NCBI RefSeq assembly: GCF_011386835.1
Contig: NC_088794.1
Location: 65,240,506-65,304,505 of the forward strand
DNA from: Chrysemys picta bellii
Lineage: Eukaryota > Chordata > Testudines > Emydidae
Direction of reading: 5' to 3'
DNA: 64,000 nucleotides
Numbering within the stretch: position 1 is the first letter of the stretch; every line of letters begins with the position of its first letter. Positions 35,574-46,967 of the stretch are shown piece by piece. Position numbers and translations under genes: made by a program. The notes below the pieces were generated by a model. It was given only the letters and a program-made list of their open reading frames with translations, searched no databases and was not told the origin of the DNA.

Positions 35574-37020
35574 GACTCATAGAATCATAGACTTGGAGAC
35601 TAGAAGGGACCATCATGATCATCTAGTCTGACCTCCTGCACATTGCAGACCACAGAGCCTCGCCCACCCACTCCTGTAACAGACCCATAACCTTTGGCAG
35701 AGTTACTGAAGTTCTCAGTTCATGATTTAAAGACTTCAGGTTACAGAGAATTCACCATTCACTCTAGTTTAAACCTGCAATTGACCTATGCCCCATGCTG
35801 CAAAGGAAGGCAAAAAACCCCACAGGGTCTCTGCCAATCTGATCCATGGGAAAATTCCTTCCTGACCCCAAATATGGTGGTCAGTTGGACCCTGAACATT
35901 CTGGCAAGACCCAACAATCAGACACCTAGGAAAGAATTCTCTGTAGTAACTCAGAGCCTTCCCCATCTAGTGTCCCATCACCAGCCATTGGGGATATTTG
36001 CTACTAGTAGTTACAGATCAGCTACATGCCACTGTAGGCAGTTTCCCAACTTCTTTCCTTGTTTTTGTTTTTTTTATTTATATGGCTATAGAACTTTTTA
36101 ATATTGGTTTTAATTCCCTTTGCTACGTCCAACCAGGGGCAACTCCAGGCACCAGCGCAGCAAGCGCGTGCTTGGGGTGGCAAGCCGTGGGGGGCAGCCT
36201 GCCGGTCGCTGTGAGAGCGGCAGTCAGGCGGCCTTCGGCGACGTGCCTGTGGGAAGTCCGCCAGTCCGACGGTTTCGGCTGCAGTTCGGCGGCAGGTATG
36301 CCGAAGCCGCGGGACCGGCAGATCACCCGCAGAAACACCGCCGAATCTGCATGACTGCAAACATAGAGTCATCCCTGGGTCCAACTCTGCTTGGCTTTTG
36401 GCAGTTCTCACTTTCCCCCTACACTTTCTGACCTCCAAGAGGTAGCTTTCCTTCATGATCCATCCCATCTTCTATTCTTTTTAGGATTTCTGCTTTCTCT
36501 TAATAACCTTGAGATGCTGGCTCATCCAGCTTGGTCTGCAACCCTTCCCTATGAATTTTTCCCCATGCTTGGGATGCAGACTTCAGATACCGCCTGCAAG
36601 TTTGAAAAAGTAATTCCAAGCCTCCTCCACATTCAGATCCTTGAGTTCTTCAGTCCACTCCACTTCCCTAACTAATACCTTTCATTTTTTTAAGTTTGCC
36701 CTTTTGAAATCAATGACCGTAGTTGAAGATCTATTGTTGTTTATCCTTCCATTTAGTTTAAACTGAATTAGCTCTGATCACTTGAACCAAGGTTGTCCCC
36801 TACAAACCAGCTCTTCTATGACATCTTCACTACTCATCAATACCAAATCTAAGGTGGCATCAACTCTTGTTGGGTCGGTGTGTGTTTGATGAAGAAATCC
36901 GTCAGCTATCACATCCAAGAAAATCTGGGCCCTACTATTAGTAAGCACTTGTACTCCAATCTATATCTGGAAATTTAAAGTTTCCTATAATTGCACAATT
37001 CTCAGTAGTATTTATTTCAT
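35574..37020 (-). mobile_element. CR1 LINE with endonuclease, linker and 3' end; RT region deleted
   Basis: On the minus strand, 37,020 to about 36,690 encodes the CR1 endonuclease C-terminal part: a diverged N(F)PDIDW-type start, then ATLDLVLMSSEDVIEELVC. The linker follows to 36,378, is interrupted by a hAT element, and resumes at 36,125-36,045 with VAKGIKTNIKKFYSHINKK. Without any RT domain the sequence then passes into a 3' untranslated region at 36,040-35,574 that ends in the typical tail (+ strand gactcatagaatcatagact). About 2 kb of RT must have been lost by an internal deletion, or two copies lie side by side. Confidence 0.8.
36134..36377. mobile_element. hAT-like non-autonomous element inserted in CR1
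   Basis: The inverted ends caggggcaactc and gagtcatccctg (about 9 of 12 matched) enclose 244 bp of CpG-rich sequence. They are flanked by cgtccaac (36,126-36,133) and ggtccaac (36,378-36,385), an 8-bp target duplication with one change. Removing the element restores the CR1 linker reading on the minus strand. Confidence 0.8.
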
Positions 37021-37039
37021 GTATTTATTTATTTATTTC
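37008..37039. repeat. (ATTT)n microsatellite
   Basis: Short run of 'attt' units at the border of the CR1 endonuclease remnant. Confidence 0.8.
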
Positions 37040-37067
37040 AAGTGCCCCGGGCCCTATAAATCACCAG

Positions 37068-37150
37068 CCTGGGGAAGCTGGTCTGGTCCAGCACGGCATA
37101 CCGGCTCTTGCCGGTACACTGTACTGGACCGCACCCACTTATTTTCACCT
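37068..37150. repeat. Dispersed 'taccggc' repeat, copy 2
   Basis: Contains ggcataccggctcttgccgg and tacactgtactggaccgcac, a diverged counterpart of the copy at 34,862-34,925. Here it extends further on the right (ttattttcacctctt). Confidence 0.55.
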
Positions 37151-38043
37151 CTTTTCCTCCCCCTCCTGATGGCCTGCAGAGTGTGTATATAGGTGAGGGG
37201 AAAGGTGCCACTTCTTTCTTGTTTCCCTCCGCCCTCCCTTAGTCCCACCGCCTTCCCTCTTTGCCACATGGTATCCAGGTAATGGAGACAGTTCTGCCTA
37301 CTTCTGCTGCCATTGGCCACTGGGCCATGATGGGTCAGCTGATTGTGTCTTGCCTGGTGGTGGGAGGGAGGGAATTCTGTTTGTTGTTGCTGTCGAGAAG
37401 CCATTTTGGACTTTGTTCCAGACCTATCCTCTTCACCCTTTCCTTATCTGGTGAGCTTGATAACTTATAATGCTGGGAGCTAGGCTGATCACCGAATTTT
37501 GTTTGGAATCTGAAAGGGATTTTTCCCAAGCAAAATTGGCAAACTGCTATATGGGGTTTTTTTTCATCTTCCATCCTGCATCCCTGAAATTCCAATTTTG
37601 GCGGTTAAATAACATTTGTATTAACTTTGGTGGGTTCCAGTGCAGTTGCTGCATTAAAAAGGGTCCAATGTGATGTCCCTATAACACAGTGGTAGTTTAG
37701 GCATGTGCCCAGAGTACAACGTTGCATGGCGAGAGGGTATGTTTCCATGTTTCATGCATCATGTGGCTTCCCTCATCTCATTTATCCTACCTCCTGTGCA
37801 GAGGAGTCTGTCTTTACTCTTCTTGTGTAAGCAGTGCCTCACTGTCTACATAGTAATTTATTTCTGTGCTAGGAGGCTTGCAGTGTCTGTACACACAGGC
37901 TATGTATCTACACTTACGGCAAAGTGTCCATGCCAATGTCTATGCATTTTGTCATGTTAAATTATCTGTACTCAATGATCACCTCTCCAGCACAACCAGA
38001 GACCACTCCAAATTGCTTCTAGATAGAGCAGCATCTTCTCTTA

Positions 38044-38357
38044 GGCCTGGTCTACACTGCGGGGGGGGGGGGGGGGGCATCGATCCAAGATACGCAATTT
38101 CAGCTACGAGAATAGCGTAGCTAAAGTTGACGTATCTTAGATCAACTTAGAATCACTTACTTCGCATCCTAGTGGCACGGGATCCACGGCCGCCGCTCCC
38201 CCGTCGACTTTGCTTCTGCCTCTCGCCGAGCTGGAGTTCAGCAGTCGACGGGAGAGCGATCGGGGATCGATTTATCGCGTCTACACTACACACGATAAAT
38301 TGATCCCCGATAGATTGATTGCTACCCGCCGATCCGGCGGGTAGTGTAGATGTACCC
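38044..38357. mobile_element. Harbinger-type MITE with TTA target duplication and G17 run
   Basis: The 314-bp element has termini ggcctggtctacact and agtgtagatgtaccc, which are inverted copies, and TTA lies on both sides (38,041-38,043; 38,358-38,360). The inside is rich in 'gtcgac', 'gatcga' and 'cgataaat' motifs with fold-back potential. A run of 17 G at 38,061-38,077 sits just inside the left end. No coding capacity. Confidence 0.88.
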
Positions 38358-38360
38358 TTA

Positions 38361-40074
38361 GAAGAATGGCTTAAATGCTGTAGACTTCAATGCTCCTACT
38401 GCACCCAGTTCATGTGTCCTATGAGTTTTTGCAGAGGAGACTGCACTTTCCGACGTTCTGTGAATAACTTTAAACTTTTACGTTAAAACAGCAGACAGAA
38501 GTTAAATATAATAAACTTTACAGACCTTATTCTTATTAACACTAAAAACCCTTTACATTCCTCTGGCAGTGTAGAGAGGCCTTAAATTAAGTGTAAATAT
38601 AATTTATTCTCACATTAAGATCTCTTTACAATGCCAGAGCTGTGTAAAAGGAGTTTCAGTGTAACTAAGAATCAATCTTTGGATGCTTATTTCATCTATG
38701 CCTAAGGATAACTGGCAGACAGGTCAATAATTCAGCTACAAGTCACCTACAATAAAAAAAACTGTTTTTATCCAGTATTTACAATATAAACAATAATTAA
38801 ATGTTTTTTAAACTTATGGGATTTCCTTCATCTTTTCAATAAAAATTCTCAGCTACCCTCTATTAAAAGTCCCACCTGAACTGCCGGATTTCCTGTTTTA
38901 GTAGATGGTGAAACTAGTCAATGTGCAAGTTTGGAAAATATTGACAAAAATCTCCAAGTACATTAACCAGGGTCCACTGTTTGCCAAGTATTTAGTCACC
39001 CCCTTATTTGCCACATACTTTTAGTTCTTCCTTCTCCCCAGCCTACTCAAATCAGACAAGTAAAAAAAAGTGCTTAAATGCATAATTTGGTATTAAGAAT
39101 AAGCAGTTACTGAGAACTTTTATCTCATGCTCTGGCTTCCCCTGCCTGCCTCCATAATGAGCATGCATCTTTAGTGTCTCCAATAGGTGCGAAAGGAGCA
39201 ATTCTATGTTGTGTTTAATGGCAGGAGCTGGCAAGGAACACAGAATGTGAGTGTCTGTGCAGGGAAAGTGCTTTTCTGTAGGCAGAGTGATAAAAGGGAG
39301 GGGGAGTGGAATGAAGTGACTATAATATTCAGGGGAACCATCACTTTGCCATGAAATTGCCAACAGAATTTGCAGTCCAGTAATGTTTGCTGCAGAACTG
39401 AGCTTGAAGGTGCAGCAATTTGGAAAGGCCCTGACTACATAGCAGAAATGAAGACCGAAGTGCAGTCATGTAAAATCAAATAAAGTTCAGAAATGGAGAT
39501 GAGAACCAATTTCTAAAAAAGAAACAATGCAATACATAAAAATCTTATATTCACAGAGGTGCTAATTATGGCTATTCTGGCAGGGGCAAGTTAACAGACA
39601 CAGTACAGAAATTGTTAAATGAGGCTTGCAATATTATTGTTCAGCTATTGATCACCTATGGTTTGGCAGGAGGGTGGAGAGCAGTCATTGTAAAACTTGA
39701 ACAAGCTCAGTAAAAACATGAGCAAAATGTAGCTCCAAATGTGGGCAGGAAAAACATAACCTTTATAAAGAGAGCTGTTATAGTATGTAGAAGCTAAATG
39801 CTTGTTCTGTACAACTGTCACATCTGCTTTCAGTTTCTGTGCCAAAGGGTCAGAGCTCAATCATAATCCTGTTGCACCCCCTGCCGGTTAAAAGCCTGTG
39901 CTCATTTTGTTATTTTACACTGAGATAAACATTGCAGTCATTTCACACTTCTTTTAACATTCTATATGAATTTAATTATCATTTGTTTGGACTTCATTTG
40001 TTATGGAGTACAAACAATTTATTACAGATGTTTACATTTTTAGTTTCTTTATTTGCTTGCTTTGTCCTTGCCAG
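38361..40074. other. Intron sequence before exon 4, nothing recognised
   Basis: No named repeat or additional exon. The minus-strand open frames at 39,052-39,363 and 39,645-39,860 lack splice sites and family resemblance. Confidence 0.45.
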
Positions 40075-40241
40075 CTGCTGCATATGATTCACGAAAAACT
40101 ACAATATTCAGCAGACTTCAAACCAACAGGCCTCAATCTTATTCCTGCCCGGCTTTTTGATGAGAAAGGACAAGAAATTAAAAACCCACTTTTACTGAAG
40201 AATGAGCAAAAAATTTGGGTTTCTTATGGTAAAGATTACAG
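40075..40241 (+). CDS. DCDC1: DCDC1-like exon, 55 codons plus 2 bases, second half of doublecortin-like domain
   Basis: The exon has acceptor tttgtccttgccag and donor gtaagagc and is 167 bases long. It begins in phase 0 and ends after two bases of a codon (AG), completed as arginine by the first base of the exon at 44,466. It encodes LLHMIHEKLQYSADFKPTG, then ARLFDEKGQEIKNPLLLKNE and QKIWVSYGKDYR. The helix, the 'xRLFDxxGxEI' turn, the 'L(K)NEQKIWVS' strand and the closing YGKDYR match the second half of a DCX domain (family pattern: LYTLDGKxV...L..G..YVxxG.E.F). With the previous exon this makes one complete DCX-like domain of about 90 residues. This exon gives the strongest single evidence for the family. 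Confidence 0.88.
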
Positions 40242-41844
40242 GTAAGAGCTAAATGTTTATCTGTGTGACAGTCAACAATCTTTTCGTTGTCAAACTAATG
40301 TAAGAGGAAGTTTGATAACCTCCAGGTAAAACCCCTTTTATTTTTATTTTAAATTCCAAGAAAATTTCAGAGGTCTTGTTTGAGGCAGTATTGTTTGTGG
40401 AATATGACATCTCTGTCTCTGACTTTCTGTCTTAATGCCTTGTCATAGTTCTTGATGTCTGCCTGTCAGCACAGCAAGAGGGATTTTTTCATGTCTGAAT
40501 AGTCACCTTAATGATAGCAGATGGAAACACCACAGGGGGTCCAAGCCCATCACACTGTCATTGTCACAGACTGCCCTGACCTGTTTCCACTCCTCTATTT
40601 TTTTGTCCCTTTTTAAAGGAGAAATGGATGGTAATTGAAAAGGATCTTAAGCAAGATTTATGAAGCAGTAGACAACATGATTCCCCACTACCTCTGTCTG
40701 TTTTCACAAATAAAGTCTTAACCTCTTAAGCACCAATGATGGTAGAGTGAAAGATAAATTGGTAAAGCTTGTAAAGACTGGCCTACCAAAGTTTTTTAAA
40801 AGGGATATACTTTGGTTGTGTTATCTCCTAATAATTTCTGGAGATGTTTGAGGGGTGCTTAAGTTTTTAGATTTGTTAATTCCTAGAAAAAAAATATCTT
40901 ATTTCCTGAGGAAAAAGTGGCTGCACTACAAATTTATTCACTGCTGTGCTAGCCTGTTGAGATCTTGTTGAATTATTGTGAAATTATGTGTATTGACAGG
41001 ACACATCTGGGATCATGTCTAAAACTGGTTGTCAAGGACCTTAAGCTCATTGTTGTACTGTATCAGCAATTGAAGATTACTTTCTCAATTAAGTTAATAT
41101 AATTTGATGCTTTGTGTGGTTAAACTATAACCAGGTAGAATTGAGTTTAGGATTTTTGATCATTTTTGTTCAGAAGAACTGAACAATCATTATGGCTGGT
41201 AATTGCAAATCAATACAGCAATAAAATGCTGAAAGATAATTGTAAATATATGGTGTTTAGTAATCCAGTTTTGTTCATTAGCCTGTGAAAAATACAAGAG
41301 CAAGATAATTATTTTGATGGTAACTAAGCCCAAGTTGTGAGAGGCTGTGATGTTAATGCAGTAAACTTACTGTAAATTCAGAAGTGTAAAGAATACCTGG
41401 AACACTGATTTGAAGATAATGTTCAACATGTTTAACACATTGCAGAAAATCTCAACAGGTCTCAACAGACTTTTAAATAAAAAGTACTTAAACATGTTTT
41501 AGCCCAAATAATTTACAGAACACTTGCTAAAGATATTGTGAGTTTTATCACTAGCAACCTTGAAGACAATTTAATTACATTGTGACTAGAATAAAGCTGC
41601 ATACTTGGAATCAGTGATAACTTCCGAAGTGCTAGCAATTATTGAATAGTTTACTAAGTACCTTTTGTAGTTACTTAGAAGCAGATTAAAGGTGAATAAT
41701 TTGATTAAATCTATGGTGACATCATATTTTTTATTTTGAAATGGACAAAGTGATAAAGAAGAAGAAAGAGAAAATTAGACTAATCCAATGAATAACATTA
41801 ATTGGAATATTGTTTTTAAATGAGAATAAGTCACATAGTCACAT

Positions 41845-42030
41845 GTTTTTAAAGGTATTTAGGTGCCTAAAGATGCAATTAGGTGCATAACAGGATTATC
41901 AGAAGTGCTCAGGAGCTAAATTCCATTGAAATCAAAGGGAGTTAGGTGCCTAGGTGCTTTTGAGAGTCCCATTAGATGCGTATCCACACCTTTAAGCATC
42001 TAAATATATTTTCAGATCTGGCTCCTAATT
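41845..42030. repeat. Degenerate fold-back repeat (aggtatttaggtgcct type)
   Basis: Contains aaaggtatttaggtgcctaa on the left and, more diverged, 'acctttaagcatctaaata' and 'cagatctggctcc' on the right. 'gggagttaggtgcctaggtg' lies in the middle. It is related to the copy at 15,738. Confidence 0.55.
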
Positions 42031-42190
42031 CTTAGCTAGTCAAGGCCATGATATTTATTTAGAATCCTACAAAACACAGACTTACTGTTGGCATTTTCTA
42101 ACTATTTGGGCTAAGTATTTCCTGTATTCAGACTGGTAAAACACTATGAGACAAATCCAGGCAAAACTCCCATTGAAGTCAATAATTGAA

Positions 42191-42280
42191 TAAAAAAAAT
42201 GAGGAATCCTTGTGCCACATTAGAGACTAACGAATTTATTTGAGCATAAGCTTTCGTGGGCTAGAACCCACTTCATCAGA
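42191..42280 (+). mobile_element. Copy of the 'gcataagctttcgtg' short retroposed repeat
   Basis: Contains tgtgccacattagagactaa and gcataagctttcgtgggcta, matching the copies at 28,564 and 61,533. It ends near 'cttcatcagat'. No clear target duplication. An A-rich stretch (taaaaaaaatgagg) precedes it. Confidence 0.75.
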
Positions 42281-43115
42281 TAGTCATTTATCAATACTTC
42301 AGTCTGTTTTACTGTTTTATTATGAGATTTTCTGGGGGCTTATATTTTGAAACTTAATGAGCTATTTCCAGCATTTTAGTATGATTTTACAAGCTTTTAA
42401 AACAGTTTACTGTTTCCATTGATTATTGTCAAGGAAGCAGTTTCTTTATCTTCTTCTCTTTGACATCTGTGCTTGAACCGTCACTAGCACAATGAGACTC
42501 CTATTCTGACTGGGGTTTTGGTCTCTGCCATAGAATACATTATTAATAGTAATAATAAAACTTGCTGTACAGTCAGAAAACTGTAAAATATACAAGACAT
42601 AATATAAACTTCATATGTAATGTTTTGCATAGAGCTCCTATTTACTTGTACGTATTCAGCAGCAGATAAGAATACAGTCTTGTGATGAATACCTATTCAA
42701 ATTCTCTACTTTTTCCTTTAGCAAACAAAAATCAATTTTTTCTTTTAATACTAATTCTTTACACTTCTACTCTGCTGGGAACAGGGTTATGTCAGATTTA
42801 TGGCAAGTCTCTGGATGTACAGCGCAATCTGAAAAAGTAATTGAGTAGTTTATTGATGACATTTCGCTTTTCCTATGTATTATGACAGATTAAATTTCTG
42901 TACAAATAATTCTTGTATATAACTGTTTCACCCAAAACTGATAACTTGTCACTGGGGTCATTCTTGGAATAAACAGAAAATACAACCATTGTTTTTAGTG
43001 AATGTTCCAGAAAATGGGTTCTCTTAGCCATTCTTTTATACATCTTCAAATTGCCAGCTTTAAGTTAATGGAGTAGAGTATTTAATAATTTCAGTAACAA
43101 TGGATAATAAACTAC

Positions 43116-43197
43116 AACATGATAAATAACAATTGAAATTTATATTGGTCTGATTTAACATGATAAATAACAATTGAAATTTATATTGGTCTGATTT
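43116..43197. repeat. Perfect tandem duplication of 41 bp
   Basis: Positions 43,116-43,156 and 43,157-43,197 are identical. Each starts aacatgataaataac and ends ttggtctgattt. No divergence between units implies a recent duplication or an assembly artefact. Confidence 0.95.
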
Positions 43198-44032
43198 TAA
43201 AAATAATTTTGCTTTTTCTAATTTCTCAAACTCCTGCGTCCCTCAAAAGCAGAGTAGGAGAATATGCAAATAACATACATTTCGTTACACGTGTGTTTTG
43301 ACACATTTTTAGAATTGTTGTTCAGCGTATTACTGTTTTCTTTGTTTAAAGTGACATTGACAACTCACAACTGGTTAATTTCACCAAAATGAAATAAAAG
43401 CATTTTAGTGAATTTGACCTGCCCCCTGAATACCTCTTACGTTAAAAAAAAACCCATACAAACCACAGACCCTTAGCTAGGATCTCTGATTATCTGAATG
43501 TGTTTTTTCCTTTGTTGCTGTGTAAAAGACCCAAATGAACAACGGGAAATTGATTGACTGTACAGTGGAAACAATGAAACTATGAATATACAAAAGTGCT
43601 ATCAAATGCACAAAGTAAACAAATTAGAAAAGAAAGAGAGAAAATATATTTATCTCTAATTTATTTCAATTTACTTATTCTAGCTGTTACTTGTAAGTAA
43701 AAATATTAATATGGAAATAGGATTTTAAAAGTTGACTGTGTGCCTTTAAAAGAAACTTTATTAATAAGAGTATAAATGTGTAAATTATTCATGCTTTATT
43801 AGATTTTAATGTAATGTTGCTTACAACTATGAGACCTATAAAGGAATATATCCGTTTAAAGGTTGATCTATTGATCACAGACCTCACTGGATTTCTCCCA
43901 TCAAGGTTCAGCTAATTAAACGAACTAGTATTTATTATTATATTTTGACAAAATCATACATAATTTGTCTCTGTTTTATCAAAATATATTTATATTATTT
44001 AGTTATTGTTCATGAACATTAATCTACAGTTT

Positions 44033-44062
44033 TCAGGTTTCAGAGTGGTAGCTGTGTTCTTC
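44033..44062 (+). repeat. Scrap of the 'ggtttcagagtagcagc' repeat
   Basis: tcaggtttcagagtggtagc resembles the left end of the copy at 61,533 (caggtttcagagtagcagcc). Only about 30 bases match. Confidence 0.4.
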
Positions 44063-44465
44063 TATTATCCTTAGATGATTACCTGGGTGCTGATCATAAT
44101 ACTGATTTCTTTCTCCCCAAATTGTTATTTATTCCAGTAGAAGAGCTAATATTACAAGACTAATTCAATTTGGTTGCTGTCCATAACCTATAGGTTAATA
44201 AAGACAAGAAGATGGCTGGGGAGAGAATTAGTATCTGAGATGAAAGCACCTGAACTAAAAGACTAAAGCCAGAGTGTGGCTACTAGATTACTAAGGTTCT
44301 TTCCAACATATAAAATGCAGTGGGTTTTAATATTTTCTGTCTTCGTTCTTTCAACAGCATTTCCATTATGTTCACTGCCTTTGTATGTATAATCTCATTA
44401 TTGTTTTTGAAGCTGTTTGATTTTGTTTCAGAAAGGTCAGCTTTGATTTTATTTCCATTTTTCAG

Positions 44466-44591
44466 GTCTCCCTTAAACCGTGTTCTAAGTTTGACCTTTG
44501 ACAAAGTGACTGCCGCTGAAAAGGATGGTATCACAGTTATTTATAAAACTCTTCTGGATCCTAATGTTGATCTGCTGCCTGGATGTGACAA
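44466..44591 (+). CDS. DCDC1: DCDC1-like exon, 41 full codons
   Basis: The acceptor lies after atttccatttttcag. The first base completes AGG (R) from the previous exon, and the frame then reads SPLNRVLSLTFDKVTAAEKD, GITVIYKTLLDPNVDLLPGCD. The end was set at 44,591 (AA before gtatat) because only this donor leaves two bases that combine with the T opening the next exon to give Asn and keep its frame. The alternative gtgaca donor at 44,585 breaks the phase. The segment follows the DCX-like domain. It has no catalytic motif and is probably a beta-rich linker or the start of another module. The gtatat donor is weaker than the others. Confidence 0.8.
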
Positions 44592-44928
44592 GTATATTAA
44601 CTTCTGCTTTTTCAAAGTTCTCTGAAACCCTAAACCCAATATTACAGAGAAAGAAAGGGAGAACTATAGAGGATGATTAAAATATTGAAAAGCTAGTCTT
44701 CAAATCTTCCTATAAATGTGACAATTTATAACATTATTTCAGTGCACAGTACAACACATCAGTACTTCATCATCAGCTCTTCATGAGATTTCAATAGTTG
44801 TAAAAAATTAATTTATTATACCTCATCCTTCAAATTTTAAAAGATGTGACTAAAATAAGTAGGAGGCTGTTATCCCTGTTTTTTCTGCAACAGTTTAATG
44901 GGTAATTTCAATAAAGAAGTGTTGAGTC

Positions 44929-45365
44929 TAGTGGCGGATGAGCCACTGGGCCAACAGGCCCTGTGCCATGGGACCCTGGTCAATTGCGGGGCTCTGGAAA
45001 AATGGGCGCCCCCACTCCCAGGCTGGAGCACTATGCGGTCAGGTGGAGCAGAACAAGCCCATGTGCCCCGACCCTGCTCTCCAGCTGGAGTGCCAGACGA
45101 GTTCGGGAAGCCACTGTGCCCTTACCCCATTCCCTGGCTGGAGCAATGGGCAGGCGGGTGGACTGGGGCAAGCCCCTGCTCCCCGACCCTGCTCCCCTCA
45201 TTCCCCGGCAGGAATGCCAGGCAGGTGTGGCAAGCCCCTCGCCCCAACCCCATTTTCCTGGCAGGAGTGCTGGGGCAGGGGACGGGGGACTGCAGGCAGA
45301 AGGGGTGGGAAGGGGCCCCCACTTGCTCTGGCCCAGGGGCCCCACAAAACCCTAATCCACCAATG
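44929..45365. mobile_element. hAT-like element with internal GC-rich minisatellite
   Basis: The ends tagtggcggatgagccac and aaaccctaatccaccaatg are imperfect inverted copies. They are flanked by gttgagtc (44,921-44,928) and gtttagtc (45,366-45,373), an 8-bp target duplication with one change. The body is an array of diverged units of about 50-70 bp around 'ctggagtgcc' / 'ggcaggaatgcc' and is very C+G rich. The long open frames of 130-157 codons over it follow from that composition and are not genes. Confidence 0.75.
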
Positions 45366-46861
45366 GTTTAGTCACTAATATATTTTAGTTTATTGAAATA
45401 TAAATAAAAGACTTTGCTTTTACATTTGCTAAAATGCATTTTAAAACATTTACCTATTAAATATTTCATTTTAACATGATAAAATGTTGAAAATAAAAGT
45501 AGTCAGCTAAATAGCTGCTTGTGCATTTTTCAAAACTTTATGTAAATGTCATATTCCAGGCTTCCTTACTGGAATCAGTTATGCACATGAGTAAATAACA
45601 TTAAGCATGTGAGTAGTCCCATTCAATTAAAGAGGTTACTCACATGATCAAAGCTACTCAAGTGCATAAATGTCTGCAAAATCAGAGCCTATATTTCCAC
45701 CATTACATGTGCATATCAATTTAAAAATTCTAATTAGGACTAACTGTCACAATCAAAAATGCTCTTCACTCTGCTGATTCTGCAGCCTGCCTCCCAATCC
45801 CTACTCCTTAATAATAGCAGCCTATCAAATTAGTTCCTCTTTTATTCTCTGTTGGTACTGCCCACCTTTCTGCCTTCTGCAGAATTGGTACCTCTCTTGG
45901 AAAGACCCTAGCTACAGCTTCCATTTCACTGTAGCCTCCAGATCCTGCTGTCCTTTATATAACCACTGTTGCTTGGATGAGATAGGAGGGACAGGGAAAT
46001 AGGGAGTCTTGCAGCATATGAGCAACTTTTATGTGTGGGATGTCTAAAGTGTATGAATACGTAAGCTTAAACATTTATATAATCATGTAAACTTAAAAAA
46101 TGTGTAGATCAGGGCAGATTTTATTTCTGATTTTATATCAGTACGGGGTAACATCTCCTTTTCATATAACAAAGGAAAATGCGCACAGTTTTGTTGTCCT
46201 TTTAATCTACTCCCATTACACAAAAATTGTGTTTTTTACAAATATTGGGTCAAATCCTGGTCTCGTTGAAGTCAATGGCAAAACTCCTAACAATCAGGGC
46301 AACCAAGGATTCCCCTTCAGGCAATGAGCCAGCAAAGTTGGGTCAGTATCACCCTCACTGTCCCCACTGTACAGCTCACAGTGTAGGTGGTGTGTTAGAA
46401 ATGTGACTAAGAGATAGAATGTGGTTGGAGTGTTGCTGTACTCCAGTGATTCCTGGATGTTGAAATGACCATTACTCCTGCCATCATTAAGAGCAGTCTT
46501 GGAACTGCTTTAAGTTGCACGAGGGGTCAAATTAGTCCATGAATGGTCTCTGATCAGGAGCGAGCAAAAGTAGTCTCTACTCCTTTGGGTTCCTTGCACC
46601 AAGTACAATTTGGTGAACCAAACAACTGGGACCAAAGTGTCAAAATGTTGTCCATCGGATTTTAGGTTTAACTTTGATTTAAGCTTGTGTATAATTTATA
46701 ATATTTAAATTAGCACACCTTATACTAAGCATTGCTTGTACTTTTTTACTGTTTGTAAGTATTAATTATATGTTAACATACATTTAACATATCTGAAAAT
46801 ATGTAAACTTTAAATAAAAAGTCCCAATAAAGAATCTTTTAATGACTTTGTTTATTCTCAG
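45366..46861. other. Intron sequence, nothing firm
   Basis: A degenerate fold-back type sequence is near 45,575-45,690 (gcatgtgagtagtcccattc), and a gttgaagtcaatgg motif is near 46,265. No additional exon was seen. Confidence 0.4.
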
Positions 46862-46967
46862 TTGGGAAGCTTGTACAGAATTTCCAGACAACTTCCAGTG
46901 CACAAACCACCAGACACTTCAAAACTTGGAAAAGGTGGACATGGATAGCCATTTTATACAATACAAG
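46862..46967 (+). CDS. DCDC1: DCDC1-like exon, 35 full codons
   Basis: The acceptor is tttgtttattctcag. The first base T completes the Asn codon begun at 44,591, and the frame then reads WEACTEFPDNFQCTNHQ, TLQNLEKVDMDSHFIQYK. The donor is the consensus gtaagttt. It is 106 bases long and ends in phase 0, matching the next recognised exon at 56,013. Two cysteines and an aromatic-rich start are present but no known motif. Assignment is by phase, strand and collinearity with its neighbours. Confidence 0.8.

Larger units (their letters stand above)
40242..44465. other. Intron sequence, few repeats
   Basis: Contains a fold-back repeat at 41,845, a SINE-like repeat at 42,191, a 41-bp tandem duplication at 43,116 and a repeat scrap at 44,033. 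Otherwise nothing was recognised. Confidence 0.45.

Noticed and set aside
36022..36468. 148-codon minus-strand frame as a gene
   Set aside because: It is a chance join of CR1 linker sequence and an inserted hAT element; only the KKFYSHINKK part is CR1 coding.
44898..45378. Frames of up to 157 codons on both strands
   Set aside because: They are caused by the GC-rich minisatellite inside a hAT element bounded by inverted ends and a target duplication.
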